From: Anaeroplasma bactoclasticum
Lineage (GTDB): Bacteria; Bacillota_I; Bacilli_A; Acholeplasmatales; Anaeroplasmataceae
Length of the DNA stretch: 40,539 bases
Assembly: GCA_023663825.1 (NCBI GenBank)
Contig: JAMPGQ010000011.1
Location: 1 to 40,539 of the forward strand
Reading direction: 5' to 3'
In this document: one piece after another, positions 1 through 7,715 of the stretch
How positions within the stretch are numbered: the first letter of the stretch is position 1
How the letters are laid out: each line of letters begins with the position of its first letter
Notes under the pieces: model-generated
The model's database searches: none
What the model was told of the DNA's origin: nothing
What the model saw: the letters and a program-made list of their open reading frames with translations, nothing else
Program-made: the position numbers and the translations under genes

Positions 1-13
1 AGAAGGATATCAT
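1..13 (-). CDS. Possible start of a minus-strand gene cut by the window edge
   Basis: On the minus strand an ATG (bases 11-13) is preceded by AAAAGGAAA (complement of 21-29) at about 9 bases, a normal ribosome binding site distance. Only four codons lie inside the window, so no function can be given. The roughly 150 bases between this ATG and the next plus-strand gene would then be a divergent promoter region. This is an inference from the ribosome binding site alone. Confidence 0.3.
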
Positions 14-121
14 TTCTTTATTTCCTTTTATAGGGTGTTATTTTTTGACGTACACTCTTTTTCTTAGGTAGCAAAGTTAAAACTTTCTTATAGGTCCCTT
101 TTATATAAAGAAAAAAATTTA

Positions 122-156
122 ACATAAATTAAAGTATTTTACATAAATTAAAGTAT
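122..156. repeat. 16-base direct repeat in the leader of the GNAT gene
   Basis: ACATAAATTAAAGTAT occurs at 122-137 and again at 141-156, giving a 19-base period. It ends just before the ribosome binding site of the GNAT gene. It may be replication slippage or a double binding site; nothing in the sequence decides between these. Confidence 0.7.
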
Positions 157-169
157 AAGGAAGATGATT

Positions 170-442
170 ATGCAAATTATTAAGGAAACAAATAAGGTTT
201 ATATTTTAAATAATATAAAAGAAGAAGTGGCATATGTGACATTCCCTCAAAAAACGGAGGGTATTGTTTTAATTGATCATACCTATGTTAATGAAGAATT
301 AAGAGGAATGAAAATTGCAGAACAGCTTATGGAAAAAGCTTGTGAGGTTATTCGTTCTAATAAACAAAAAGCTATCCCACAATGTTCCTATGCAAAGCAT
401 TGGTTTGATAAACATTTTGATAATCAAGATATCTTATATTAA
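170..442 (+). CDS. Small GNAT-fold N-acetyltransferase (COG2388/YjdJ-like)
   Basis: About 90 residues with the compact GNAT core seen in YjdJ/COG2388 proteins. A short beta-rich N-terminus is followed by a 'VNEELRGMKIAEQLMEKACE' segment, which resembles the acetyl-CoA-binding loop and helix of GNATs, and a C-terminal 'IPQCSYAKHWFDKH' typical of this small subfamily. Members are thought to acetylate small molecules or proteins; the substrate here is unknown. The frame opens at 164, but AAGGAAG (157-163) touches that ATG and is correctly spaced for the ATG at 170, so 170 is preferred. The gene ends two bases before a tRNA gene. Confidence 0.75.
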   Translation: MQIIKETNKVYILNNIKEEVAYVTFPQKTEGIVLIDHTYVNEELRGMKIAEQLMEKACEVIRSNKQKAIPQCSYAKHWFDKHFDNQDILY

Positions 443-444
443 AT

Positions 445-521
445 GTCCCTATACCTCAGTTGGATAGAGGAATCGCCTCCGAAGTGATCAGTCGATGGGT
501 CGAATCCATTTAGGGACGCCA
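445..521 (+). tRNA. tRNA-Arg, anticodon CCG
   Basis: A full cloverleaf can be drawn. The acceptor stem is GTCCCTA (445-451) with TAGGGAC (511-517). The D stem is CCTC/GAGG (454-457/467-470) with GG in the loop. The anticodon stem is ATCGC/GTGAT (472-476/484-488) around loop CTCCGAA with anticodon CCG (479-481), reading CGG. The T stem is GATGG/CCATT (494-498/506-510). Discriminator G is at 518 and CCA is encoded (519-521). Position 54 in the T loop is G rather than the usual T. A terminator hairpin follows directly. Confidence 0.93.
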
Positions 522-531
522 AAATATTTAT

Positions 532-551
532 ACGCCTTTTGGCGTTTTTTT
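532..551 (+). terminator. Rho-independent terminator after tRNA-Arg
   Basis: The stem is ACGCC (532-536) / GGCGT (541-545) with loop TTTT, followed by a run of T. It ends the GNAT-tRNA transcript. Confidence 0.85.
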
Positions 552-560
552 GATTTATTA

Positions 561-589
561 TTGAAAGTTCCTATAAAAAAGATTAAAAT
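561..589 (+). promoter_or_regulatory. Sigma-A type promoter for the membrane protein at 625
   Basis: TTGAAA (561-566), a 17-base spacer and TAAAAT (584-589). It lies directly after the tRNA terminator and 35 bases before the next start codon. Confidence 0.7.
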
Positions 590-624
590 AGAGATAGATG
601 TTTTGGTAAAAAGGAAGTGAGTAT

Positions 625-1248
625 ATGTTCATTGCAATTATTATAGTTATAATTATGACTATAACAACATTAGTGATGTTTATTGTTGATGTTTTTTTAT
701 TTTCGATAGAATTATCTGTAGCGCTTACTATTGTATTTGCTATAACCTTAATTGGATGGATGTATATTTCATATTTCTTGATTAATCGGAAAAGAAGAGA
801 ACTATTCTCTAAAAAAATATCTCATTTGGATAGAAGTAATGAGAAATTAGAAAACTTATTTGTTTTGTTAGACTATATTGAAGGTAGAGAAACAAATTTA
901 GCTGTGGTAAAAGCTTCGTTGAATGGAATTTATTTTTCACCTTCTTCAATGCGTAGGCATCCCGAAAAGGCAAAGAAGAAAGAACTTTATAATTTACTTA
1001 TAGAGTATTATTTAACTTTGACTAGAGATAAATATACGGATAGCTTTGTTTGGGACTATAATATTAATTTCTTCACATGGCGTTTTATAGGCATAGCTTC
1101 TTGTGTTGGACTTATAGGTATTGGCATTTTAATGATTTGTCATTCTTCCATTCCACATCCAAACGAAGTATTATATACATCATTTTACATCATTTTTGGG
1201 GCAATGCTTGTACCATTACTTGCAAAATTTTTTGGACATTTTATTTAG
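625..1248 (+). CDS. Hypothetical four-helix membrane protein
   Basis: 207 residues, not recognised as a named family. Two hydrophobic helices fill residues 1-52, followed by a positively charged turn (NRKRRE). A soluble segment of about 95 residues comes next, and two further helices lie near residues 150-172 and 184-204, so both ends are probably on the same side of the membrane. The ribosome binding site AAGGAAGTGAG (611-621) fixes the ATG. It has its own promoter and a strong terminator, so it looks monocistronic. Function unknown. Confidence 0.7.
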   Translation: MFIAIIIVIIMTITTLVMFIVDVFLFSIELSVALTIVFAITLIGWMYISYFLINRKRRELFSKKISHLDRSNEKLENLFVLLDYIEGRETNLAVVKASLNGIYFSPSSMRRHPEKAKKKELYNLLIEYYLTLTRDKYTDSFVWDYNINFFTWRFIGIASCVGLIGIGILMICHSSIPHPNEVLYTSFYIIFGAMLVPLLAKFFGHFI

Positions 1249-1290
1249 TACCTATGAAAACGTTTTTCACAGGTACGTTTTTTCTTTTTT
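1248..1290 (+). terminator. Rho-independent terminator
   Basis: A long stem starts inside the TAG stop: GTACCTATGAAAA (1248-1260) pairs with TTTTTCACAGGTAC (about 1262-1275) with one A-C mismatch, followed by a T-rich tail. Confidence 0.85.
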
Positions 1291-1352
1291 GAAAGAATTT
1301 TTCATAGTATAATAAATGGTAGAAAAAAATCAACCAAAGAAAGAGTGATACT

Positions 1353-4058
1353 ATGTTAAGATTAGAGAACATTATAAAAGATTATAAGGTCGCAGATTCT
1401 TATGTACATGCTTTAAAGGGAATTAATCTTGCTTTTCGCAAAAACGAATTTGTTTCCATTTTAGGACCATCTGGTTGTGGTAAAACTACAATGTTGAATA
1501 TCATTGGCGGTTTGGATAAGTATACTTCAGGTGATTTATTCATAAATGGAAAAAGTACTAAGGATTTTAAGGATAAGGATTGGGATGTCTATAGAAATCA
1601 TAGAATTGGTTTCATATTCCAAAGCTATAATTTAATCCCTCATCAAACGATACTAGGAAATGTTGAGCTTGCTTTAACTATAGCGGGCTTATCTAAAGAA
1701 GAGCGTATTAGCCGTGCCAAAAAAGCAATTGATCGTGTTGGTTTAGAAGGACAATATTATAAAAAACCTAATCAATTATCTGGCGGACAATGTCAAAGAG
1801 TGGCAATTGCTAGAGCTTTAGTGAATGAACCAGAAATTTTACTTGCAGATGAGCCAACAGGAGCTTTAGATACACAGACCTCCATTCAAATTATGGAATT
1901 GATTAGAGAAATTGCCAAGGAAAAACTGGTTATAATGGTTACCCATAATCCTGATTTAGCTAAACAATATTCTACACGTATTGTACGTTTGCTTGATGGT
2001 GAATTGGTTACAGATTCTAATCCATATGCTATGGAAGAAGAAAAAAAAGAAAGCCACTATGAAGAAATTCCTTTTGATTCTACACAAAAGAAGGAAAAGG
2101 CTAAGATGTCCTTTTGGACAGCTTTTAAACTTTCTTTAAGGAATTTATTTACTAAAAAAGCTAGAACGGCTTTAATATGTGTTGCTGGTTCTATAGGTAT
2201 TATTGGTGTTTCTAGTGTTCTTGCAGTTTCCAGTGGTGTTCAAGGATATATTACTTCAATGCAGGATGATATGCTTTCAGGTAATCCAATTGAAATATCT
2301 GAAACTGCATATGATCTTTCAGCAATGATGAATGGAATGAGTATGGGAGAAAAACTAGAGGCCCTAGAAATTGTGGATGGTAAGGTAAATGTTAATTCAG
2401 TTTTAAAAAGACTAATTATACAAGGCCAAGCTATGGATAAGATGCAAATAAGTAATAATATTACTCAGGATTATATTGATTATGTTTATAGTATGGATGA
2501 AACCTCTGTAGCTGCAATAAGTTTAGATTATGGTATAGATGTTACCAATAATATCTATACCGGCTTTAAAGTAAATGAAAAGGATACTACTAGTGATAAC
2601 CTTTCTCTTTCAGCAATCAAAACGATTTATACTTCAGTTTTAAAAGAAACAGATTATTCACAGTATGCAAGTTATGTTACAGGATTAACAAATGTTTTCC
2701 AGCAAGCACCAAATGACAAGGATTATATTTTAAGCCAATATGATTTGTTGTATGGAAATGATATAGCTACTAAAGAAAACGAAATTATGATTGTAATTAA
2801 TAAGGATCAAGAATTGACAGATTTATTATTAGCTCAGCTTGGATATTTTTCACAGGAACAGTTTATCAATACTCTATATCGTCATTTAAATGATCCAAGC
2901 TATAATCCTTCAATTGATAAAAATCGTTTTGATTTTAGTGAACTCATAGGAAAAAAATTTTATTATTATCCGAATAATTCAATTTATGTTAAGAATGAAA
3001 ATCTTTACACAAAAACATATTCCCCTTTCACTTATAATTATAAGATGGAATCAGAAAAAGGGAAGGAACTTGTTGTAAAGGCAATATTAAGACCAAAGGA
3101 CACCATTTCCTATGGCTGTATGACTAGTGGATTTTTCTATACAGAGGCGTTTACTAAAATGTTTATAGAAGAGGGTATAACTTCTGAAGTGGTAAGTTAT
3201 TTAAATGATCGTGGACTTACTTATTTTGGAGCATATGACCAAACAAATTTGCAATTTATAACTTATAATTATGAATATCAAGCACCAGATGGTACAATCA
3301 TCAGTAATGATCCACAAAAAACAACAGGCTATGTTGGTACAACTAATACAATGTCTGAACTTTTAGGAGCAATGATGGGAAGTGGAACCCAACAAAGTAC
3401 AGCAATGTATACTACATTATCCTTAAGACAATTAGGAGGAATAGATGTTGCAAATAATATTTCTATTTATCCAATTAATTTTGATTTAAAAGATGGAGTT
3501 ACTAGCCATCTAGATGCATGGAATTCAGATCAAACTCTAACTTTTAAAAATAGTAAGGGAGATACGATAACCTTAACTAAAGAAGAACGTGAGAAAATTA
3601 CATTTACAGATAATATCGCTGTGATGATTAATATGATCAATAGTTTAATCGGTTTAATCACAACGGCTTTAATAGCCTTTACAGCATTAGCTTTAGTTGT
3701 ATCTTGTTTTATGATTGCTATAATTACATATGTTTCTGTTGTTGAGCGTGTGAAAGAAATTGGTGTTATTCGTTCTTTAGGTGGACGAAAGAAGGATGTT
3801 ACACATTTATTTAATGCAGAGACCTTCATTATTGGTTTAGCTTCAGGAGTATTTGGTATATTAGTTACTTATCTTATTTCTTTAATTTTAAATATAATAG
3901 TTAAAAATATAACTGGTGTTAGCCCTATTGCTGCTTTACCTATTTGGCAAGCCTTTGTTATGATTTTTGTAAGTATATTCCTTACAGTTGTTTCAGGTTT
4001 AATTCCAGCGAAATCTGCAGCAAAGAAAGATCCAGTGGTAGCCCTTAGAACGGAGTAA
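1353..4058 (+). CDS. Fused ABC transporter ATPase/permease of the MacB/FtsX type
   Basis: 901 residues. The N-terminal ATPase (1-222) has Walker A GPSGCGKT (38-45), Q90, signature LSGGQ (142-146), Walker B ILLADE (162-167) and H198. An acidic linker leads to a first membrane helix near 272-294. An external domain of roughly 480 residues follows, then three C-terminal FtsX-type helices (about 775-900) ending 'AKKDPVVALRTE', a typical FtsX-permease terminus. MacB-like transporters use ATP to drive mechanotransmission and move peptides, antibiotics or lipids outward or out of the membrane; the substrate is not evident. An ArsR-type regulator starts four bases after the stop. Confidence 0.9.
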   Translation: MLRLENIIKDYKVADSYVHALKGINLAFRKNEFVSILGPSGCGKTTMLNIIGGLDKYTSGDLFINGKSTKDFKDKDWDVYRNHRIGFIFQSYNLIPHQTILGNVELALTIAGLSKEERISRAKKAIDRVGLEGQYYKKPNQLSGGQCQRVAIARALVNEPEILLADEPTGALDTQTSIQIMELIREIAKEKLVIMVTHNPDLAKQYSTRIVRLLDGELVTDSNPYAMEEEKKESHYEEIPFDSTQKKEKAKMSFWTAFKLSLRNLFTKKARTALICVAGSIGIIGVSSVLAVSSGVQGYITSMQDDMLSGNPIEISETAYDLSAMMNGMSMGEKLEALEIVDGKVNVNSVLKRLIIQGQAMDKMQISNNITQDYIDYVYSMDETSVAAISLDYGIDVTNNIYTGFKVNEKDTTSDNLSLSAIKTIYTSVLKETDYSQYASYVTGLTNVFQQAPNDKDYILSQYDLLYGNDIATKENEIMIVINKDQELTDLLLAQLGYFSQEQFINTLYRHLNDPSYNPSIDKNRFDFSELIGKKFYYYPNNSIYVKNENLYTKTYSPFTYNYKMESEKGKELVVKAILRPKDTISYGCMTSGFFYTEAFTKMFIEEGITSEVVSYLNDRGLTYFGAYDQTNLQFITYNYEYQAPDGTIISNDPQKTTGYVGTTNTMSELLGAMMGSGTQQSTAMYTTLSLRQLGGIDVANNISIYPINFDLKDGVTSHLDAWNSDQTLTFKNSKGDTITLTKEEREKITFTDNIAVMINMINSLIGLITTALIAFTALALVVSCFMIAIITYVSVVERVKEIGVIRSLGGRKKDVTHLFNAETFIIGLASGVFGILVTYLISLILNIIVKNITGVSPIAALPIWQAFVMIFVSIFLTVVSGLIPAKSAAKKDPVVALRTE

Positions 4059-4062
4059 TTTT

Positions 4063-4407
4063 ATGGAACAGGAAGAGTTAAATCAGCTTAGAAATGAGAT
4101 GTATCAATCTCAAAAAATTCTAGAAGCACTCTCTTCTAGAATTAGACAAGATATTTTATTAGAACTTGCAAAGGTCTATCCAACGGGATTAAGGATAGGT
4201 GAGGTTAAGATGAAAAAGTGTATTACAAGACCTACGATGTCACACCATTTGAAGCTTCTTTGTAAAGCAGGATTAATAAAATATTATAAAGAGGGGACTA
4301 AGAATTACTATTATTTAGCTACAACTATCAATTCTTTAGAAAAAATCAAAGAATTATTTATGAAATTACAATCATTTTCTGGTGATAATCATGTTTCATC
4401 CAATTAA
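4063..4407 (+). CDS. ArsR-family winged-helix transcription regulator
   Basis: 114 residues. A helix 'LSSRIRQDILLELAKVYP' leads into the recognition segment 'CITRPTMSHHLKLLCKAGLI' and the wing 'KYYKEGTKNYYYLA', the usual ArsR/SmtB layout. No metal-binding cysteine cluster typical of ArsR (CxCxxC) is present, so the signal is unknown. GGAGTAA (overlapping the ABC stop) is its ribosome binding site, so it is co-transcribed with the transporter and probably controls that operon. Its 3' end overlaps the next start codon. Confidence 0.85.
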   Translation: MEQEELNQLRNEMYQSQKILEALSSRIRQDILLELAKVYPTGLRIGEVKMKKCITRPTMSHHLKLLCKAGLIKYYKEGTKNYYYLATTINSLEKIKELFMKLQSFSGDNHVSSN

Positions 4408-4930
4408 ACATTTCATTACAATTACTAGGCATAGACATAAGGTAATGCATTATTGTTTTAAGGTTGGAATTGGCTTCCAAGGGTTATTTCATGACCTTTC
4501 AAAATATTCCTTTATTGAATTTTGGAATGGTGCAAAGTATTATACGGGATATTGTTCTCCAAATGCTAAAGAACGTGAAAAGAAAGGCTATTCTTTAGCA
4601 TGGATGCATCATAAAGGAAGAAATAAGCATCATTATGAATATTGGACAGATATTGTCGGAAATGCTTATGCTCCAATACAGATTCCAATAAAATATTTAA
4701 AGGAAAACCTATGTGATCGAATTGCAGCAAGTAAGATATATTTGAAGAAACAATACAAAACGTCCTCTGCCTTAGAATATTTTGAGGAAAGAGAACGCTC
4801 TTATAACCAAATGCATCCAACTACAGCGAAGGTTTTAAAAATTTGGTTAACTTGGGTTAGCGAGCTTGGAGAAAAGCAAGCATTTAAGAAGATTAAGAAA
4901 ATTAAAAGTTATAAAGATATGGGGGTATAG
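4391..4930 (+). CDS. DUF5662-like protein with a histidine-rich, HD-like motif
   Basis: About 179 residues. Conserved-looking motifs are 'RHRHKVMHYCF', 'GLFHDLSKYSFIEF', 'AWMHHKGRNKHHYEYW' and 'CDRIAASKIYL'. The His/Asp pattern recalls HD-type metal-dependent hydrolases and the DUF5662 family often found in Bacillota genomes, but no activity is established. The frame opens with GTG at 4382; GGTGAT (4381-4386) is correctly spaced for the ATG at 4391, which is preferred. It overlaps the ArsR gene by 17 bases and ends two bases before the PHP gene, so translation is probably coupled. Confidence 0.65.
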   Translation: MFHPIKHFITITRHRHKVMHYCFKVGIGFQGLFHDLSKYSFIEFWNGAKYYTGYCSPNAKEREKKGYSLAWMHHKGRNKHHYEYWTDIVGNAYAPIQIPIKYLKENLCDRIAASKIYLKKQYKTSSALEYFEERERSYNQMHPTTAKVLKIWLTWVSELGEKQAFKKIKKIKSYKDMGV

Positions 4931-4931
4931 A

Positions 4932-5747
4932 ATGAAAATAGATTTACATAATCATACATCATATTCTGATGGACTATATACTCCTAAGGAGCTTTTAGAA
5001 ATTGCTAAAAGAGAACATGTAGATTGTTTTGCATTGACAGATCATGATAGTGTGTTTGGTTGTGAGGAAATCCAATCCTATGCAAAAGAGTGTAATATTC
5101 ATGTTTTATCTGGTATGGAGCTTTCCACAGAGTATAAGGGACATTCTGTTCACATTGTCTGCCTATTTAAAAATAATATTGTTCCTCAAGAATTAATTGA
5201 TTTTTCAAATTCTAAAAAAGAAGAACGTAAAGAAAGAGCCATCAAAATGATGGAAAAAATAAAAGAGATTTATCAAGTTAAAATTGATATGAGGGCTTTG
5301 TTAGAGGAAAATGAAGTTATCACTCGTGCGAATATGTGTTATAATATTGCCAAGTGTAATAATATTTCAGAACGAGAAGCAGAAATTTATGTTGATCATA
5401 AATCTAAAGCTTACATTCCCTCTACTAAATTATCAGTTCAGGAAGGTCTTGCAATGGTAAAAAAAGCAGGATGCTTAACCATTTTAGCACATCCTTGTCT
5501 ACTTCCTAAAGCTATTGTTGAAGAAATAATTTCTATGGGTTTTGATGGAATCGAAATTAGATATCCTAAAAATCAAGAAGGTGATGAGGAGTATTTTAGA
5601 CGGCTTGCCTTAAAATACAATCTACTCATTTCTGCAGGTTCTGATTTTCATGGCGACCATGGGACAAAGCATGCAATGATTGGTGCCTCTACTTTGAATG
5701 AAGAAGAGTTTAGACCAATCCAAGAAAGGTTGGAAATTCTATGGTAA
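4932..5747 (+). CDS. PHP-domain metal-dependent phosphoesterase (TrpH/YciV-like)
   Basis: 271 residues. The N-terminus 'MKIDLHNHTSYSDG' supplies the first HxH metal ligands (H6, H8). 'DHD' at 37-39, E63, 'HSVHIV' (H71, H74), 'LAHP' in the middle and 'GSDFHG' near the end complete the PHP metal site. Close relatives include 3',5'-nucleoside bisphosphate phosphatase and 5'-3' RNA exonuclease (RNase AM); the exact substrate cannot be read from sequence. The frame extends upstream to 4866, but the conserved N-terminus begins at the ATG at 4932. The last seven bases overlap engB. Confidence 0.88.
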   Translation: MKIDLHNHTSYSDGLYTPKELLEIAKREHVDCFALTDHDSVFGCEEIQSYAKECNIHVLSGMELSTEYKGHSVHIVCLFKNNIVPQELIDFSNSKKEERKERAIKMMEKIKEIYQVKIDMRALLEENEVITRANMCYNIAKCNNISEREAEIYVDHKSKAYIPSTKLSVQEGLAMVKKAGCLTILAHPCLLPKAIVEEIISMGFDGIEIRYPKNQEGDEEYFRRLALKYNLLISAGSDFHGDHGTKHAMIGASTLNEEEFRPIQERLEILW

Positions 5748-6334
5748 TTAAGAAGGCTGAATTTATTACATCTGCAGTGAAAAATTCTGGACTTCCTGTT
5801 CACAATGAACCGGAATTTATGTTTTGTGGACGTTCAAATGTTGGGAAGTCTGCCTTTATCAATGCTTTAACAAATCGAAAAAAATTAGCCAAAACATCTT
5901 CCAATCCTGGAAAAACCCAAACATTAAATATCTATCATATAAATGACAGACTTTATTTTATTGATGTTCCCGGATATGGGTATGCAAATGTCAGCAAGAG
6001 TGTGAAGGCGACATTTGGAAAAATGATTGAAGAATATATTGTAGGAAGAGAAAATCTCAAACTTGTATTTTTGTTAATCGATTTTCGTCATAAACCAACT
6101 GTTGACGATGTTACGATGTACCAATTTTTAAAACATTATCAAAAAGAGGTTTGCATCATAGGTACTAAGGCAGATAAGGTAAAGAAAAGTGATTATGCCA
6201 AAAATAAAAAACTGATTTTAGATACTTTGCAATTAATATCTACAGATACTTTCCTCTTAACTTCTTCTGAAACGAAATATGGGATTCCTTTAGTTTTAGA
6301 GAAAATAGATGAATTTTCAAAAAATTTTATATAA
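5741..6334 (+). CDS. engB: Ribosome biogenesis GTP-binding protein EngB (YsxC/YihA)
   Basis: 197 residues, the normal family length. GTPase motifs in order: P-loop GRSNVGKS (30-37), switch I region 'NPGKTQTLN' (55-63), DVPGYG (75-80), TKAD (142-145) and 'TSSETKYG' as the G5 region. EngB is an essential GTPase that helps assemble the large ribosomal subunit. The ATG lies inside the final codons of the PHP gene in another frame (overlap 5741-5747), which implies coupled translation. A perfect palindrome covers its last codons. Confidence 0.96.
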   Translation: MVIKKAEFITSAVKNSGLPVHNEPEFMFCGRSNVGKSAFINALTNRKKLAKTSSNPGKTQTLNIYHINDRLYFIDVPGYGYANVSKSVKATFGKMIEEYIVGRENLKLVFLLIDFRHKPTVDDVTMYQFLKHYQKEVCIIGTKADKVKKSDYAKNKKLILDTLQLISTDTFLLTSSETKYGIPLVLEKIDEFSKNFI

Positions 6335-6340
6335 AATTTT
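6321..6340. repeat. 20-base perfect AT palindrome over the engB stop
   Basis: AAAATTTTATATAAAATTTT is its own reverse complement and covers the last codons and stop of engB. With A/T pairs only, it would be a weak hairpin. A TATAAT at 6354-6359 downstream could be the -10 of the next gene, although no good -35 is visible. Confidence 0.6.
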
Positions 6341-6387
6341 ATCCTAGATATGGTATAATTAGGTAAAGGAATTAGGAGGTTTATCAA

Positions 6388-7551
6388 ATGAGACCAAGTA
6401 CATTAATTATAATTATAATATGGGCAGTTGTAATATGTGCAATCATAGCAGCTTTAGTTATTACTAGACTACAAAAAAATAACAAGAATACAAAAGATTC
6501 ATATTCTTCAGAAAAACTAGAAAAGAAACCACGACCAGTAAAAGCTGTTCGTCCTGTAGAAGATGTAAAACCAACACCAGTTGATAAGAAAGTTGAGGAG
6601 GTAGTTGAACCTCAAGTTGAAGCTGTTGAGGTAGAAGAACAGGCAGATGATTTTCAAGAGGAAGAGGAACCAGAGAGAATAGTTCAAGTTGTAAATGGAC
6701 GCAAGGTTTTTGTTCAGTACAATTATAGCTTTAAGGCTAAGCTTATTTTAGCTTCTCCTGAGGTTCAGCAACAATATCGTGACATTATCAATTATGTTCG
6801 TCCTTATGGCGTAAAAACATCTGTTAGTTGGAAACAAGAACGTATTTATTTAGGTAGAAATACTTTTGCAATGCTAGTATTTAAAGGTAAGAAGCTATGT
6901 GTAGCTTATGCATTAGATCCAAAAGAGTATGAGGATACAAAATATCATGTCATTGATTTAAGTGAGGTTAAGCGTTTCGTAAAGACACCTACATTATTAA
7001 AGATAACTTCTGAAAGAAAGCAAAAATATGTTTTAGAACTTTTAAACACTATTTTTACTAGAAATGAATTAGTTTTTAAAGAAATGGAACCTGAAAAAAT
7101 AGATATTCCAAAGAGAACTAAAGATGAATTAATTGAAGAGAATTTGATTAAGGTATATACTTCTGATGAAGTTACAGAAGGAACTGTTGTAGAACAAGCT
7201 AATGTAGGAGATATCATTCGTAAGAATGTAACAATTACTGAAGCTAAGCAATTGATTACAGATGATTCTGCAATGGAATATGTACAAGTTGAAGAGAATT
7301 CTTCTGAAAAAACTTATAATAAGAAGGAAATCATTAATATTGATGTACTATCAAAAAACTTTAATTCAGATGATTTAGTAAATCTAGAAACCCTAAAAGA
7401 AAAGAAATTAATCTCTGCTAAGGTGGATTATATAAAGGTTTTAGCTAGAGGTGTTTTAGATAAGCCACTCATTATTGAAGCACAGGACTATTCTATTGAT
7501 GCAATTAAGATGATTGTTTTAACTGGTGGAGAGGTACGTAAAGTTAAGTAG
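6388..7551 (+). CDS. Membrane-anchored protein with a uL15-like C-terminal domain
   Basis: 387 residues. One membrane helix (about 5-27) leads to a Pro/Glu/Val-rich linker (45-97). Next is a domain starting 'YNYSFKAKLILASPEVQQQY' and containing 'SWKQERIYLGRNTFAMLVFK' and 'YALDPKEYEDTKYHV' (about 110-230), a pattern I associate with uncharacterised Bacillota proteins. The last 75 residues (313-387), 'NIDVLSKNF...VLARGVLDKPLIIEAQDYS...AIKMIVLTGGEVRKV', follow the C-terminal half of ribosomal protein uL15. It cannot be the ribosomal protein itself: it lacks the Gly/Arg-rich N-terminus and sits outside any ribosomal operon. TTAGGAGGT (6373-6381) is an excellent ribosome binding site. A terminator follows. 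Confidence 0.75.
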   Translation: MRPSTLIIIIIWAVVICAIIAALVITRLQKNNKNTKDSYSSEKLEKKPRPVKAVRPVEDVKPTPVDKKVEEVVEPQVEAVEVEEQADDFQEEEEPERIVQVVNGRKVFVQYNYSFKAKLILASPEVQQQYRDIINYVRPYGVKTSVSWKQERIYLGRNTFAMLVFKGKKLCVAYALDPKEYEDTKYHVIDLSEVKRFVKTPTLLKITSERKQKYVLELLNTIFTRNELVFKEMEPEKIDIPKRTKDELIEENLIKVYTSDEVTEGTVVEQANVGDIIRKNVTITEAKQLITDDSAMEYVQVEENSSEKTYNKKEIINIDVLSKNFNSDDLVNLETLKEKKLISAKVDYIKVLARGVLDKPLIIEAQDYSIDAIKMIVLTGGEVRKVK

Positions 7552-7564
7552 AATGTAAGTATAA

Positions 7565-7593
7565 GGTATAGGTAGGCTATGCCTTTTCTTTTT
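7565..7593 (+). terminator. Rho-independent terminator
   Basis: GGTATAG (7565-7571) pairs with CTATGCC (7577-7583) around loop GTAGG, followed by TTTTCTTTTT. Confidence 0.8.
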
Positions 7594-7648
7594 AAAAATG
7601 AAAGCAGTATTTTTCAAAAAAGAAAATTCTATAATATAGTTAAATAAA

Positions 7649-7676
7649 TTGAGTGAATTTCATAAAAAATTAAAAT
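7649..7676 (+). promoter_or_regulatory. Probable sigma-A promoter for the 7716-8855 gene pair
   Basis: TTGAGT (7649-7654), a 16-base spacer and TAAAAT (7671-7676), about 40 bases before the start codon. Confidence 0.5.
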
Positions 7677-7715
7677 AGGGCAAACTAGATATTGCCTATA
7701 AAGAGGTGATGAATT

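Noticed and set aside
1-163. Riboswitch or T-box leader at the left edge
   Set aside because: Small hairpin-like elements can be drawn on the minus strand, but no conserved riboswitch core (for example preQ1 or a T-box NNTGGNACC) was seen.
1077-1292. Plus-strand frame of 71 codons overlapping the membrane protein at 625
   Set aside because: It lies in another frame of a better-supported gene and runs through the terminator hairpin.
3530-3829. Minus-strand frame of 99 codons within the ABC transporter
   Set aside because: It is antisense to the conserved FtsX helices with no start signals.
7324-7551. Calling the 6388-7551 gene ribosomal protein L15
   Set aside because: The protein is 387 residues with a membrane anchor and lacks the Gly/Arg-rich N-terminal half of uL15; only the last 75 residues resemble it.
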